Positions 45,130 through 57,060 are shown, numbered from the stretch's first letter. The stretch: DNA of 64,000 nucleotides from Astragalus membranaceus (GCA_039519185.1 CM076846.1:105496442-105560441), one strand, 5' to 3'. Numbers and translations: made by a program. The notes: generated by a model not told the origin, from the sequence alone.

Positions 45130-45930
45130 ATTAACGTGTTCAAAGAAAACGAAACTATGTGAAATTAACAAAATAGTTATTTTAAATAATAAATATATGC
45201 ATAAAATTGACATCTGCCAGAATAAATGTTAAAAGTTGCTTTGGAGCCTTTTAACCTTCCTACAAAAGAAATTAAATTAAATTAAATACTGACAAAAAAA
45301 AACAAAAGAAATTAAATACTTATTTTTCCACATATACTTGCAAAAAAGAATTAATTAGAGTGTAACTTTACAATTTGTAGTGTAGAAATAGAAGCAATAT
45401 GTTGACATGAAACTCTATAACCTATACAATATATATGTTGTTTCACCTTCTAAATATACTTATTTTCCCACTTATATTAATGTACAATATCTGTATGCAA
45501 TAAATCAATCTTCTTCTTCTTTCATACCTCTGGTAACAAAGTTGCTGGTAGAAAGAAAAAGGGGGGCAAAAGGTCTCTTTAAAATTTATTGACCAATCAA
45601 AAATATCATTCACTTTTCTGAGAATAATTGAGAATACACTTAGGGTATGTTTGGATGGAGGATTTAGGAGGGCAGAGGAGGGAAGGGCTTGATTTTCAAT
45701 TCAAAATTGAGAAAGCTATAGAATGTTTCTAAACAAAATGAAGTGTGATTAATAATGTTTTATCATTATCTATCTTGTTATTTTTTCAATTTTCTAAAAT
45801 CTCAAACAGATATTAAAATATAGACTAAGCCCTCCAAAATCCTTCCAAATCCCGCTCCCAAACATATATCTTTAGAGTACCAATTCTCTGATAAATACTA
45901 ATTGGATTATTCATTCATCTTCATATACCT
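45130..45930. other. Intergenic AT-rich stretch
   Basis: No gene recognised. Near 45645-45860 there is a block (tagggtatgtttggatggaggatttaggagggcagagg ... cccaaacatatatc) whose ends are inverted relatives, suggesting a small MITE of the kind beginning gggtatgtttggat. Exact ends were not fixed. Confidence 0.4.
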
Positions 45931-45932
45931 TG

Positions 45933-48700
45933 TGTTACAGCCGAATATTGGAATCGAAATTAGCTGTAATAACACGTCAGCATAGCTTTTAAAGATGAGC
46001 TCAAGAATTGCTAAATGAAGCTATGCTCGAAAAGGAAGTGTCTCGAAAATCGACATCTACGTTTGAAAGGACTTGGGAAGCCAATCCCGAATGCCGAAGG
46101 AAATTATACGCTCGAAGGCCACTTTCCCGAAAGACATGTGGAAGTTCTCAAAGCAAGACTGGAAGTTTCAAGTACTACACGTGAGGACGCAAGACAGTTA
46201 AGGCAGTTGTCTCGATCAGACTCGAAGCATAAGGACAAGTTTAAAGAATCTGAGACGCCAGAAGACATGTGGCATCAATAATCTCCAATCCCTAGTTAGT
46301 TTAACATTTTATCTACTTTCAATAAGGACAAGTGTCCAAGGCATGCAACGTAGTAGTTCAATTGATGTACTCAGGGAGATTTCATACCGTCTAGTAACCC
46401 ATTACACCTAACATATCCAATCACACACAATCTCTGGCTACAACGGTGAACAATGTATGTCTGAGCCAAACTCTTTTCAATTCAATGCAATTACTTTTCG
46501 ACAATCGAGTGCAACACTCTGGTCTCCTTTTATCTCTATTAACGATTTAAAGTCCTTTTTTAGTATCTGCACTTGGGGAACTAGTGATGTTATATCCCTC
46601 TTGGGATTGATTTCTGTGGGTTCCTTGAGTTTGTCTTTTATTTTTTACTTTGCTTTATTTTCCGAAAACAATCGGTGTGGGTGTGATTTTCGTGTTGAAG
46701 GATTCGCGATGTTCTCCCCTCTCTGGGTGTGATTTTCGTGTTTTGTTCAATCGTTTTGTGCCTCGAATTCAATTGAATGATCACCTAGAATCCCTAATTC
46801 ATTTGGTTGTGCGTTCGAATTCCCCTCCTTCACCATTACCCGCCTCCAAAAGAGCATGCAAATTGGGGCTTGAAGTGTAAACCTATCAACTGGTGAACTC
46901 AGTATTTAAACTAGAGTCCTTTTCTCTCACACTTCTCGAATTTATTTATTTTACAAATACCTAACCAAAAATACTGCCCTATCATTTTGTTCCTCCTCCA
47001 ATGGAAACAATGTTAAGTTCGAGTATTCCTTCAGGATTCCAGGGACTAAATAATACGGTAGTTGGAACTTCGAGATTCAATCATGTAAACTCTCAAGACA
47101 TGGCCCCAGAAAATGTACTCAGTTCTCCTATAACTAATACAGCCATGTATTCTCTGAAAAAAAAAATGGATGAGAGTAACCATGATATGGTAAATATGAT
47201 GACTCAGCAAATAGCCACAATGTTCAATCCTATAATCGAAAACACTAACAATACTTATCAATAGTTGGCTACCCAAATGGGGAGAATTGCTGAAGTCTTT
47301 GGTGCACCCCAATGGGAGAATGAAAGACGGAACTCAGATTAATAATGAACTGAATCCTGAACAATACGTTATTCAACCCCCTTGAAATGTGGTGGTCTCC
47401 CGAAATGTTGCTATTATTAACAGGAATTCGAATGCGGATGACATGTTGCAACAAATTCGACAAAATACTGGGGGGCATCATGTCGAAAACATGGTGGAAA
47501 GGGTGTTGAACAGACACAGATTCAATATTGGCTATGCTAATAGGCCATATTTCGTTTCCGCCTTTCCTCCAGCAGTTTTTCAAACTGAATTGCCTAGAGG
47601 GATTAAGATCCCTAAGTTTTCGAAATTTGCTGGTGAGGCTGGAGATTCGAGAGTGGAGCATGTGGCTAGATACCAAATTGAATTTGGTGACTTGGCCAAT
47701 GATGAATTTTTGAAACTGAAATATTTTCCAAGTTCTTTAACTAAAGATGCTTTCACTTGGTTTACCTCTCTTCCTGGAAATTCCGTTCCGAATTGGGAAC
47801 ATCTCAAAAGTGTATTTTTTGAACAATTCTTTCGAGGAGAAAAGAGAGTTAATGTAATCGATTTGTCTAATATTCGAAGGAATAACAAAGGTATATCGAT
47901 GACTACGTCAGTAGGTTCAGACAGATGAAAGCCAGATGCTTGACGGCCATACCTGAGTATGAACTTTTCCAGATGGTTGTAGCAGACTTCAATTATAAGA
48001 TTTGAAAGAAAATGATTAATCAACAACTAAGAGATATCTCTCAAATGATAGATAGTGTCGGACAAATTGAAAAGTTAAATTCGGAAAAGGATAAACTTAA
48101 GAAAAGTGAAAAAGGCCATAAGAAAGAAAGTTTTTCCAAAAAAAATGATGACTATTCGAAAAGAGAATATAATCGAAATGATAAGTGAAAGTTTGTGGCC
48201 CTGGTCGAAAGAGATTTAGAAGGCGAAAGCGAGCCTGAAGATGACTAGTCTAGTGGTGTTCACTTGTCAGAATTAAAGCTAGGTACCCCTTATGTGCGCT
48301 CATGTTTAAAACCTAGGACGGTGAAAGAGGGCTCTAAGATGGTTAAAAAAGCCTATGACTTTGATGTTAACAAAGAGAACCAAATTTATGATATTTTGTT
48401 GAAAGACAAACAATTGGTTCTTACGGATGATGTAAAGTACCCTCGCCTGAGAAAATGAAGGGAAAGTTATATTGTAAATACCATAATTACTTTGGGCATA
48501 CCACTAATTTGTGTGTTCATTTCAGGGATCTCATTCAAAATGCTATTGAAAAAGGACACCTGGTTTTCGAAGAAAAGAAAAAGGCTCCAATGAAAGTGGA
48601 TAAAGATCCATTCTAGGTGGGCATTGGACAAATGGATTCTTTTTCGAAGATACTCATTGATCTGCCTAACTAGGTCAAACAGGCTTTAAATTTTGAAACC
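45933..48700 (+). mobile_element. Decayed Ty3/gypsy element (LTR-like start and gag)
   Basis: An LTR-like start TGTTACAGCCGAA at 45933 is followed by about 1 kb of non-coding sequence and then gag blocks. MDESNHDMVNMMTQQIATMF precedes a gag domain at about 47550-47880 (PRGIKIPKFSKFAGEAGDSR, LKLKYFPSSLTKDAFTWFTS, WEHLKSVFFEQFFRGEKR). The Cys/His segment CKYHNYFGHTTNLCVHFRDL is near 48475-48540. The frame is interrupted by many stops and shifts. Nothing after about 48700 matches protease or RT, so the element is truncated. Confidence 0.75.
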
Positions 48701-48855
48701 ATTACCATGTCAAGAAGAATTATATCATTCTAAAAGCAAAATGCATTTTGATGCATACACTTGAATGGTTGTTTATCAAGTAAAATTCATCTTAATAGGA
48801 ATGACATATAGTATGACTTGTAAATATATTAGAATTTTAAAGTAACCATCTTCCA

Positions 48856-49517
48856 ATGTCTCACCAAGTTTAGAATAACACCTGCTTCAACCATGATGTT
48901 GTGGTTATCATGGCTCAATGCTAAATTTGCCAAAATTCCCCCAGTAGCCTCCTTCACTATTATATCCTCATCATCATGGTACTTAATAGCTAACACTAGA
49001 ATATCACTCTTCGCAATTTTAATGCGGAGCTTCTCTTCGAAAGATAAATTCCAGAGTGTACTCATACTCTGCTCCTTTACCTGCAAAAAATAAGTTTGAG
49101 ATATTCTCAATTTTTATACAAAGGAAATAAGTGCAATGAATCCAAGTTTCTGTAAGATGATTCCTATACCTTGAGAGCCAAGGAAGATTGTATCAGCAAT
49201 CTATTTATCTCTTCTATAGCTCCACTATCTGCTACAGAATTCCTATATAAGTTGACTGAAGAAGATAGTGATCGCAAAAGGCCTGCAGCGGCCTCACATG
49301 CTGAACTAGACTCCGATCTAAGGAGGTTCACAACAAGATTAATACAACCAGAAAATTGCATTATGTTGTCAATGCACTTCTTTCCACCAAGTGAATATTG
49401 CCAGAGAGCAACAATAGCTTGTTCTCTATCTAGAAAATCATGATCTAGGCCTAGCATACGAACAAACAAGGCCACATGACCAAGCTCAGAAGATTCGCTT
49501 TCTACTGCATCAATACC
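48856..49517 (-). pseudogene. ARM-repeat protein gene fragment (two exons)
   Basis: Exon A (49517-49170, 116 codons, GT-AG borders) encodes FLDREQAIVALWQYSLGGKK, CEAAAGLLRSLSSSVNLYR and VADSGAIEEINRLL. Exon B (49080 to about 48856) encodes VKEQSMSTLWNLSFEEKLRI and EATGGILANLALSHDNHNIM. These are consecutive armadillo-type helical repeats resembling a plant ARM-repeat family (Arabidopsis At1g23180 type, from memory). Both exons are open, but no start exon or further repeats are found and exon B runs out soon after MVEAGVI. It is probably a truncated copy, although distant exons upstream cannot be excluded. Confidence 0.7.
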
Positions 49518-49699
49518 CTGAAAGCAAAATTCAAGCATTCAATATCACTTGAAATGAATTGTTGTCAAACTCAAATACACAACCATAGCCAAAGGCCAAA
49601 GATGTTAACAAAAATATCATCTTCAGTTCTTCAGAAAGTGAATGAAGGAGATAACATCAACAACAACCACCAAGACATTTCTCAATAAGGGAGTGTTTG

Positions 49700-50900
49700 C
49701 AAGAGTTTACTTAGAGCTTATTGGATTTATCTCGAGACATAAACACGTCTACTAGTATGAGCTTGTGAATGAGCGCTTAGTTAATACCCTAAACTAACTT
49801 ACTGAATGAGCACATAGTTGTGTATCCAAAAAGCTTAGAGTGTACTCACTTGGAACGCATAGAGCATTACTTTAAGGTACGTAGTTTAAGTTTTTGATGA
49901 TCAACTTTGAGCTTAATTATATGATTTGCATGTTTAATTAATATATTGTAATAGTTTATTTTAGCGGCCCTCCCTAGTTTTTTTTTTCACGATCCGCCAC
50001 TATCAGTGACCGACTCGGTGAAGGTACCGAGTCACTGGGTCAAGGTAGTTGTTGAACCGCTATGAAGCCCTGATACTCCAAATAGGCAAAGTATCCGTAT
50101 CGGACACGTATCCGACACCGATACGTGTCGGATACGGTAGGATACGTACCCAGGAAGTATCCGTAAATTTATATTTATTTTTTAAATTGAAAAATACAAT
50201 ATACGTTTCAGATACGTGAGAGACACGTTACGGATACGGTGCCATCAGCGGATACACAAGCGGGATAAGCAAGGAAGGACCGAATACACACTGGTGGGAT
50301 ACGCACTCTGTTTTTTAAAAACCCACATTTGTTTAGTATAAAAAATATATTTAATGATAAATTAATAAAATAATCACATTGAAAACAAAACCCTAATTTT
50401 AAAATTGGTTAGCAATTTAGCACTGAAAACCTGAGGAGATCAGAAACGAAAGGGAATGCTCTCTGAAAACGTGAAGAACAAAAACAAAACCTCCATCTTC
50501 AAACTTGCTCTTGCTGTGCAGAACCTCCATCGCCGGCGACTAAGCACACGACCACGCACAAGCCACCGTGCAAGCCATTCTCTGTTTCGTTCTTCAGTTT
50601 TTCTTCTCTTCAGGACGGGTGTGTATCTTTATGTTTCGCAAGCCACTATCTATATCTACATGTTTCTCTTTTAATAATTGTATCGGTTTTGTTTGGTTTT
50701 GCTTTTAACTATTATTGTTTGCTTTTAATTATTGTTTGGTTTTGCAAGCCACTGTACATCGATTCTATGTTTCTCTTTTAATGATTTATTTGGTTTTGTT
50801 TTTAAGTTTAACTGTTGTTTTTTTTCTTCTGTTTTTTTCCTTTTCAGTTTCATTGTTGCTGTTGTTGCTAATTGCTATTTGTTGTTTTTTCTATTTTCCA
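49700..50900. other. Intergenic with a CG-containing palindromic cluster
   Basis: 50085-50160 holds repeated words of the form gtatccg / cggatac / gacacgtatc arranged as overlapping inverted repeats; a further small cluster is at 50215-50290. The short open frame at 50456 shows no domain. This may be the 5' part of the hAT-like remnant that follows. Confidence 0.4.
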
Positions 50901-51078
50901 TTCGTTGATGGGACAAGGTTGTGGGACATTAGTGGAGATGCACATGATCCACTTGATGGGGTTGGAATTGAATTAGCAGAAATGTCTCTTGATGAACCAG
51001 AGAGTTGGAAGCTATGTTATTTCTTGATGATGGAAATGGAGGGGAGGATAATGACACCATTGGTGTTAAGTAGTGAAT
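50900..51078 (+). pseudogene. hAT-type transposase C-terminal tail
   Basis: LWDISGDAHDPLDGVGIELA then EMSLDEPELEAMLF and FLDDGNGGEDNDTIG, the last in a shifted frame, ending at a stop near 51076. It resembles the acidic tail after the dimerisation region of plant hAT-like proteins; no BED finger or catalytic part is present. Assignment rests on a short segment. Confidence 0.4.
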
Positions 51079-51494
51079 AGTAAGCAATTCTATAGTGCCT
51101 AAACTTCTTTTGGATATGACTTAATTATGATATTTTTTTTTGTTATATTCTAACTTGGGTAGTAAATTGTATATTTTTTGTGACATGTTCTTTGGAGAAA
51201 GAATTCCAAATTTTTAAGACCTATAAATTTCATACTTGTAAAGCTTAATTTACTTAAATTATACAACATGTTTAGAAAACTCAAAACAACTTCACAACAC
51301 AAATTAATAATAGCATAAGCTCATTTTTCGAACAATGTATTTATTAGTCATATAAATAAGTCTATTATCTCTGTATAAATAAAGTAATAAAGATTTGTCA
51401 AAGAAAACAGTGTATAAATAAAAGCATTATACATTTTGTTCAGAATTAGGAGCGCATATATTACGTATTTGTAAGATAATAATGTTCAACAACA

Positions 51495-51690
51495 TCACTT
51501 AGTTCAGTGGTAAGGCGCTGGCAGCTTGCATAATAATGTTCAACAACATCACTTAGTTCAATGGTAAGGCGCTGGCAGCTTGCATGGGGTGTCATGGGTT
51601 TGATTCCCATCTTTTGGCAAAGAGTAAATTTAATATGCCCAACATAGGGTTCACCTATAGGGTCCGAACTGGGTTTTAAAACATTGAACA
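51495..51690 (+). repeat. tRNA-derived SINE with a partial tandem duplication
   Basis: A-box-like TTAGTTCAATGGTAAGGCG and B-box-like GGGTTTGATTCCC lie about 35 bp apart, followed by catcttttggcaaagag, a tRNA-derived SINE head. The first 48 bp (aacatcacttagttcagtggtaaggcgctggcagcttgcat) are duplicated in tandem at 51489-51536 and 51537-51584. Confidence 0.7.
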
Positions 51691-51779
51691 AATCTATCTT
51701 GCTGTTTTTTTACTCAAAATGTATCTGGCGATTATTTGTAGCTTTTTTTTACAGCTATTAGTTGTCGTCATGTTGATAT

Positions 51780-52270
51780 TCGAAAATGCCCCATCGTAAT
51801 TGATCCTAACCCAATCTCATTCTGGGGGACTCCACCCAACCCACAAATACTTCAGTCCCTAGGAATTCCTTCTCAACTGGCCACCAAAATCCCGCCAGCT
51901 ACTCTGAATGGCCTCGTTGGCATAACAGATACCCCTACCAACCTGTGAACATTTAGACGCTTGTTGGAGAAGATGGTATTGTTCATATTCAACTAGATGA
52001 GACGCACTGCAACACCAAAAAGGCAAACTCAGTCCAAACACTGAGTTAGGGCTGATGGGAAGGTTCACAGAAAGCTAACAAATAAAATCAAAACCCCAAG
52101 ATTTGTTTGCAAATCTCTTTTCCAAAAGTTCCCTCCGAACGTGACAAACAAACGCGCAATCTCTACTCATATGGGTAATTGTCTTCTCTTCTTAGTTGCA
52201 AACATTGCAAACATCAGAAATAGCAAGCCCTCTTCTCTTCCTCTCTGAATAAGTAAGGAGCCCCTTATTC
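51780..52270 (-). pseudogene. LINE tail remnant (RNase H region), minus strand
   Basis: Read on the minus strand, weak zf-RVT-like sequence leads to RDFGGQLRRNS and then WVGWSPPE before an interrupted RNase H start (RINYDGAFSN). Several stops. It faces the plus-strand LINE tail that begins near 52510. Confidence 0.45.
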
Positions 52271-52506
52271 GCAAGCTTCACAAATGAACACGATAACATT
52301 CATGACTAGGCCATCTCCAAATAAATTTGAAAAACTTTTCTTGCGAATTTAAACTAGGGATAAGAAGGGATTCATAAGTTGAAACATCTATATCTATACT
52401 ATATACAATGCGAATATTCTCTAAACAGAATGTTTGATGTGTAAATCACAAAAAGTGACACGTCACCAGTTTAGCATCCGGCACATCCATTTTTTCGAAA
52501 TATCGC

Positions 52507-53330
52507 ATGCAAAAGGGAAACATTAAATCTGAATGCAGGTGGTGTGCTGTCGGTTTATGGAATCAGCTTCATAATATCATTGAGAATGCAAAAGGTTACA
52601 AGGATTGCTTGTTTACATCTCTTGCTACTCTTGAAGAAGGACCTCGTAATTGTTTTGCGATGTTGATTTGGGGGTTGTCGAAATGGAGGAATGAGATGAC
52701 TTAGGAGAACGTCATCAAACCGGTGCGTTTATCAATTAATTGAACTTTGGAATTTTTGTTTCAATGGCAAGATGCGAAGCGGTTAAAAGCCTCTCCTTCT
52801 TCGATACGACGTGATCCACCGTCTAGGAGTGCAACTGTAATTGGATGCGGCCAGAGCCCAATTCGGTGAAGTGCAGTGTTGACGTGGCCTTATTTAATGA
52901 TGGTAAATTTGGTATTGGCCTCTGCATCCGTAACAAGTTTGGCGCTTTTGTAATGGCAAAGTCAGCTTGGTTCACTGGTTCTCCCTCCCCACTCACAAGA
53001 AGTTGAGGCGCTGGGTCTTTTAGTTGCAGTCAAGTGGTTGCGTGAATTAGACATCCAAAAGTTACCATCAAGCTGGATTGTAAAGTGGTAGTTGATGACA
53101 TCAATGGATTGTGTAATTCAGTTACTAAATATGGCTCCATCTTAAGATCTTGTAAAACGCTACTTTCTTATTCACAAAACTATTAGGTTGTTTTTTTTCC
53201 GAAGGCAAGCAAACTTTGTAGCTCACTCTTTGGCGAGACCTTCAAGGCGGATGTATGCTAGCTCCCACACTTTTGATTATATTCCCACTTGTATTAAGAA
53301 TTTAACTATCAATGAAATGCTATAAGCTTC
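52507..53330 (+). pseudogene. LINE tail remnant with RNase H domain, plus strand
   Basis: The frame MQKGNIKSECRWCAVGLWNQ ... MLIWGLSKWRNEMT is followed, with stops and shifts, by an RNase H-like domain: NVDVALFNDGKFGIGLCIRN, WFTGSPSPL, KLDCKVVVDDINGLCNSVTK and TFDYIPTCIKNL. This is the C-terminal RNase H typical of one group of plant LINEs. The 5' part is missing. Confidence 0.7.
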
Positions 53331-53709
53331 CTTTTTGTCAAAAAATTAAATAAATAATAATTTGCACATTTTAATTGTTCTATTTGCATTTCCCGATGTT
53401 GCTTAATATTTGTGGCCTTTAAGAGTAATTGTATTATTAATAGATAGAGAGAATTGGGACACACACCACACCACCACACCGTCAAAAATATTGCTCGAAG
53501 TGACAGGTGGCGCGACCCATCGCCTCAACTGATTCCCACCTTTTCACTCCTTTGGAGACCTCACTCACATCACTACACGTGTCACAATATCATTAGCCTT
53601 CACACTCTACCCCGTCACAATTTTCCTTTTGCATGGGCCGGCCATGCTAAAACTCACAAAGCCTATATTTATGCATCACATTCATTTATTGAAATTAAAT
53701 CTCAGCTGA

Positions 53710-53809
53710 ACCATAACAACCCAAACTAATTTCCTTTTTCTTCTCCTGCTTCCTTTCCAGAACCATAACAATCCAAACTAATTTCCTTTTTCTTCTCCTG
53801 CTTCGTATC
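53710..53809. repeat. 52-bp direct repeat in the VQ gene upstream region
   Basis: The phrase accataacaacccaaactaa and the following tttcctttttcttctcctgcttc occur twice, at 53710-53761 and 53762-53809, with very few differences. The second copy is about 90 bp before the VQ-gene ATG, so the duplication lies in its 5' untranslated region or core promoter. Confidence 0.9.
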
Positions 53810-53897
53810 CATTTAAAGAAAACCCTATATGTATGTACATTTTCAAATAACCATGTACTACATTTGTCTTTGATGAGAGTGATCAAAACCAAAAGCC

Positions 53898-54647
53898 ATG
53901 AGTCCTTCACAATTCCATGCAAAGAAAGAAATGACCTCCATCACCACGAAACCCAACAATAACAATATCAATGGAATGTTATCACCACATTTGAAATTGA
54001 ATAAAGATTCTCATTTCATTAAAAAATCAACATCTTCATCGTCACCACCGTCGTCATCATCTTCTTCATCATCAACATCGTCTTCCCATATTAATAGCAC
54101 TGTAGCATCAAACAAGCCACCCCAACAACATCGCCATCCTGTGATAATTTACACACATTCTCCGCGTGTCATCAAGACTAATCCTAGGGACTTCATGGCA
54201 TTGGTACAAAAGCTCACAGGGCTCTCTCACACAGAGGAGGAGGAGGACAACGGTGGTGACAACGGGTGCAACCCGCCTTCGTGTCACCAACCAAAGCAAG
54301 AGCGCGGGAGAGACATCACGATGATGGTGGGGGACAACGAAAGGAACAACAAGATGGGTATTATGGTTGGAAATGAAGACAGTGACACATCCTTGGTGAT
54401 CAAGGAGGAGAACTATTGTAGCAGCAATAACGTTGGCGAAAATCAGGCTAATTGGTGTTTTAATGCGGCAGAGCCACCAATGTATGAGCCTCCATTGAAC
54501 CCTTACATGACAGATTTGTCGGATTTCATGTGCTCCAATCAGTCATTGTTGAACTACTCAGATTCGTTGTTCTTTTCTCATAAAATGAGGGCCTCTATGC
54601 CATCCTCTGCCACATTGGAAGGGATGAAAGGGTTTGGTGACTACTGA
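53898..54647 (+). CDS. VQ motif-containing protein
   Basis: A single-exon protein of 249 residues. A conserved block HPVIIYTHSPRVIKTNPRDF leads directly into the VQ motif FMALVQKLTG (residues 99-108), the FxxxVQxLTG core by which VQ proteins bind WRKY transcription factors and modulate defence and growth responses in the nucleus. The N-terminus is Asn/Ser-rich with a long serine run (about residues 44-62). The C-terminus has conserved-looking PLNPYMTDLSDFMC and a final GMKGFGDY. The preceding IIYTHSPRVIKT block resembles the Arabidopsis VQ8/VQ20-MKS1 group. The ATG at 53898 is the first in frame. It is the only gene in the window that looks complete and intact. Confidence 0.93.
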   Translation: MSPSQFHAKKEMTSITTKPNNNNINGMLSPHLKLNKDSHFIKKSTSSSSPPSSSSSSSSTSSSHINSTVASNKPPQQHRHPVIIYTHSPRVIKTNPRDFMALVQKLTGLSHTEEEEDNGGDNGCNPPSCHQPKQERGRDITMMVGDNERNNKMGIMVGNEDSDTSLVIKEENYCSSNNVGENQANWCFNAAEPPMYEPPLNPYMTDLSDFMCSNQSLLNYSDSLFFSHKMRASMPSSATLEGMKGFGDY

Positions 54648-54649
54648 AG

Positions 54650-55361
54650 TTTTTTTCTGGTTTGAAATTTTTGTGCGAATAAAAGTTCTAATTTTCGATG
54701 ATAGAACTTGCTTTCTTTATTTTAATTATTTTTTGAAGAATTAATAATGACATTTTCTCTCTGCTTGTATCTACTTGGGATAATTTCTTTTCATAGTTTG
54801 GTAGATTTGTCTTACACCATCTACATAGGGTTCTCTTTGTTGATTCCTAGCAATTTATTGCATAAAACAGGTCTTAGTTGATTCAGAGGCTTCTGTTTGT
54901 GTTGTGACTTGTGAGGTAACTCTTAAATAGAGGATCTTAACATAGAAAAGTGGAGCTGGGTCATAATATGTTGAAAACATAGGCCTACATTTTGGACCAA
55001 ACAATCGAAATTGCAACCTACACCTCGTACAATTGCTACCAACAGCTTCTCTATCAACCTAACAAAACTACTTTCTACTTTCTAAAAACCCATTTTCAAA
55101 ATATTCCAGAAACTAGTTTCAAAAACTAGTTTTCAACAACTGCATTTTAGATTATTTTTTTGACTGCTTGGCTCAAATAAAATTGCCTCCGGGGATTGAA
55201 ATTCATTCCATTTTCTAATTACTTTGCTTGCATTGTGGAATTTTACACTCTGAATATGTCTATTTATGAGAGGGAAAGAAGTAATCAACACAAACATGTA
55301 CATCTGGTAAAAAAATACAAACATGTACATAACTTTAGAAATGACAACGGATTATATGCCA
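54650..55361. other. VQ gene 3' flank and intergenic sequence
   Basis: An AATAAA-type signal (gaataaaagttc) lies about 30 bp after the VQ stop, near 54677. The rest is AT-rich with no recognisable gene. Confidence 0.5.
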
Positions 55362-56585
55362 TCACTTTCTCTTCTTTTCCTCTTTATCTCTTTCTAGTGT
55401 AACAGGAGCCGCTGGTATGCTGAACCACCATTCCCTCAATCTCCTATTGCATCTCTCTGTGCTAGCTTTCCTAGGAGGTGAATGCATTGTAAATATCTCC
55501 AAGAACACTATCAGAACTATGTATTTACTAGGTAAGAGAGCCAAAATCAAGCCTGCTGATAGGAGACAAAAGGCCATCTTCTGCGTGGCCTGATTATATA
55601 AAGCAACCAACCAAGTATTACAATGTGTTACAGAAGTTTGCACAATCAAATTGAATAAATTTCTCAATTTTTTTATAATTTAAAAACAAGAAATGCATCC
55701 AGGCTTCTTTCTAGGCAAAAGTATGAATCAGCTAAAGGGAATGAGAGAACAACCTGAGGAAAAATAGACAGCAACAAGCCGCGGAACTTGAGCAGAATGA
55801 TGTTAACATCTTGTATGAGTTGTTCAGCTTGAGAGACGGCATTCTGAACTGCCAAAAGCTGTTCCATTGTATTCATTGGTGGAGGGGCTATTACTTTAAC
55901 CTCAGTAACAGGTCTACCTTGGCTAAAGGATTGGGTGATTATCATAAAAGCTGCGAATAACACAAGCAACAGTGCCACAGCATAGCCAAGCCAACCCTTT
56001 TCTTTTTTCTTCTTGAATCTAAACATGAGTTTCTAAATTTCTTAGGTCAGGGCAAGATGAACCTTAGTTGACTTCTTATCTTCAATACAAGTTTTTATTC
56101 ATGTTATTTGTGTGGTTTCTTCTATTTTTGTTGCTTTACATTGACCAACCATCATTGAATTGATCTTTAGATTCAATCGCATGATTGGAAAATTGGTTAT
56201 TGAATTGATCTTAGCAGGGAAATTATCTTCTTGTATTAAGAAAAGAATATTGTGTTGTTGTCCATCCATTTGAGATTGCAACCAGGTGAAAATATCTCAT
56301 GATGTTATCATTGTATTATAGAATCACTAAATCACATTATCTTATTACAATAATGTTCAACCCATAGTTTTTTTTTTTCCCTCAAAATCACATTTCTAAT
56401 TTCTAGTAACAATTTCATAAAAATTCAGTAAAGAAATGTAATAGAATATATCTTTCTAGAATGTTTTACCTCCAAATGATGTAACTGAAGAACAAACAAA
56501 ACCCTGATGACTTCCATGGATCATCCCAACAATAAGCCAAAGATTTAAGAGACTTCCTAATCACATCTAGAGGAAAAAGCAATTT
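55362..56585 (-). pseudogene. DUF639-family membrane protein gene, 3' exons only
   Basis: Three exons on the minus strand. Exon 56585-56470 encodes KLLFPLDVIRKSLKSLAY ... WDDPWKSSGFCLFFSYIIWR. The next, about 56005-55754, encodes KGWLGYAVALLLVLFAAFMI, SQGRPVTEVKVIAPPPMN and MEQLLAVQNAVSQAEQLIQD. The last, 55599-55362, encodes MAFCLLSAGLILALLPSKYI and REWWFSIPAAPVTLERDKEE. Hydrophobic segments and the order match the C-terminal membrane part of plant DUF639 proteins, whose function is not known to me. Upstream exons are not found: the sequence next to exon one contains a LINE ORF1 fragment and then an opposite-strand lipoxygenase pseudogene. It is probably truncated, although a very long intron cannot be ruled out. 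Frames are open. Confidence 0.75.
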
Positions 56586-56769
56586 CTGCAAGGAGAGGAA
56601 AATGACAAAAGTCAGAATCAAAATGATAGACGCTGGCAGAATGTTTATGTGAGAAAGAAAGGAAGAGAAGTTGCAGAAGGGCGCCAAGGTCGCCAGTTTC
56701 TGCACAGCGTCAGTAACTGCCTGGGCGCTATGGGTGCCAGTAATTGCCAGGGCGCTATAGGCACCCATG

Positions 56770-57060
56770 ATTCAACTCCCTTTGGAATCTAGGAAGATTA
56801 ACGTGAATCTTCAAAGCCTCCACGAACAAATTATCCAGCTTGATGGCCATTCTTTCGGGATCCATGACGTCTAAGAAACGCACAAAGCCAAACCTTCAAC
56901 CATTGACGTTCCTCCTGGCAGGAATAACCACCTCTTGAACCCTTCCATGATTGGAGAAGACTGCAAACATATTCCGAGCCCAACACCTCTCCGGAAAATT
57001 GGAAAAATAGAACGAAGTGAATTGGCCACCATCAACCCTACCGGATCGCGACGCGATATC
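56770..57060 (-). pseudogene. LINE ORF1-type RRM fragment
   Basis: The minus strand encodes TSFYFSNFPERCWARNMFAV, FSNHGRVQEVVIPARR and RFGFVRFLDVMDPERMAIKL, then EALKIHVNLPRFQRE, with a stop or shift near 56890. This is an RNA-recognition fold with the FGFVRF motif, of the kind fused in plant LINE ORF1 proteins. Only the RRM survives. Confidence 0.6.
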
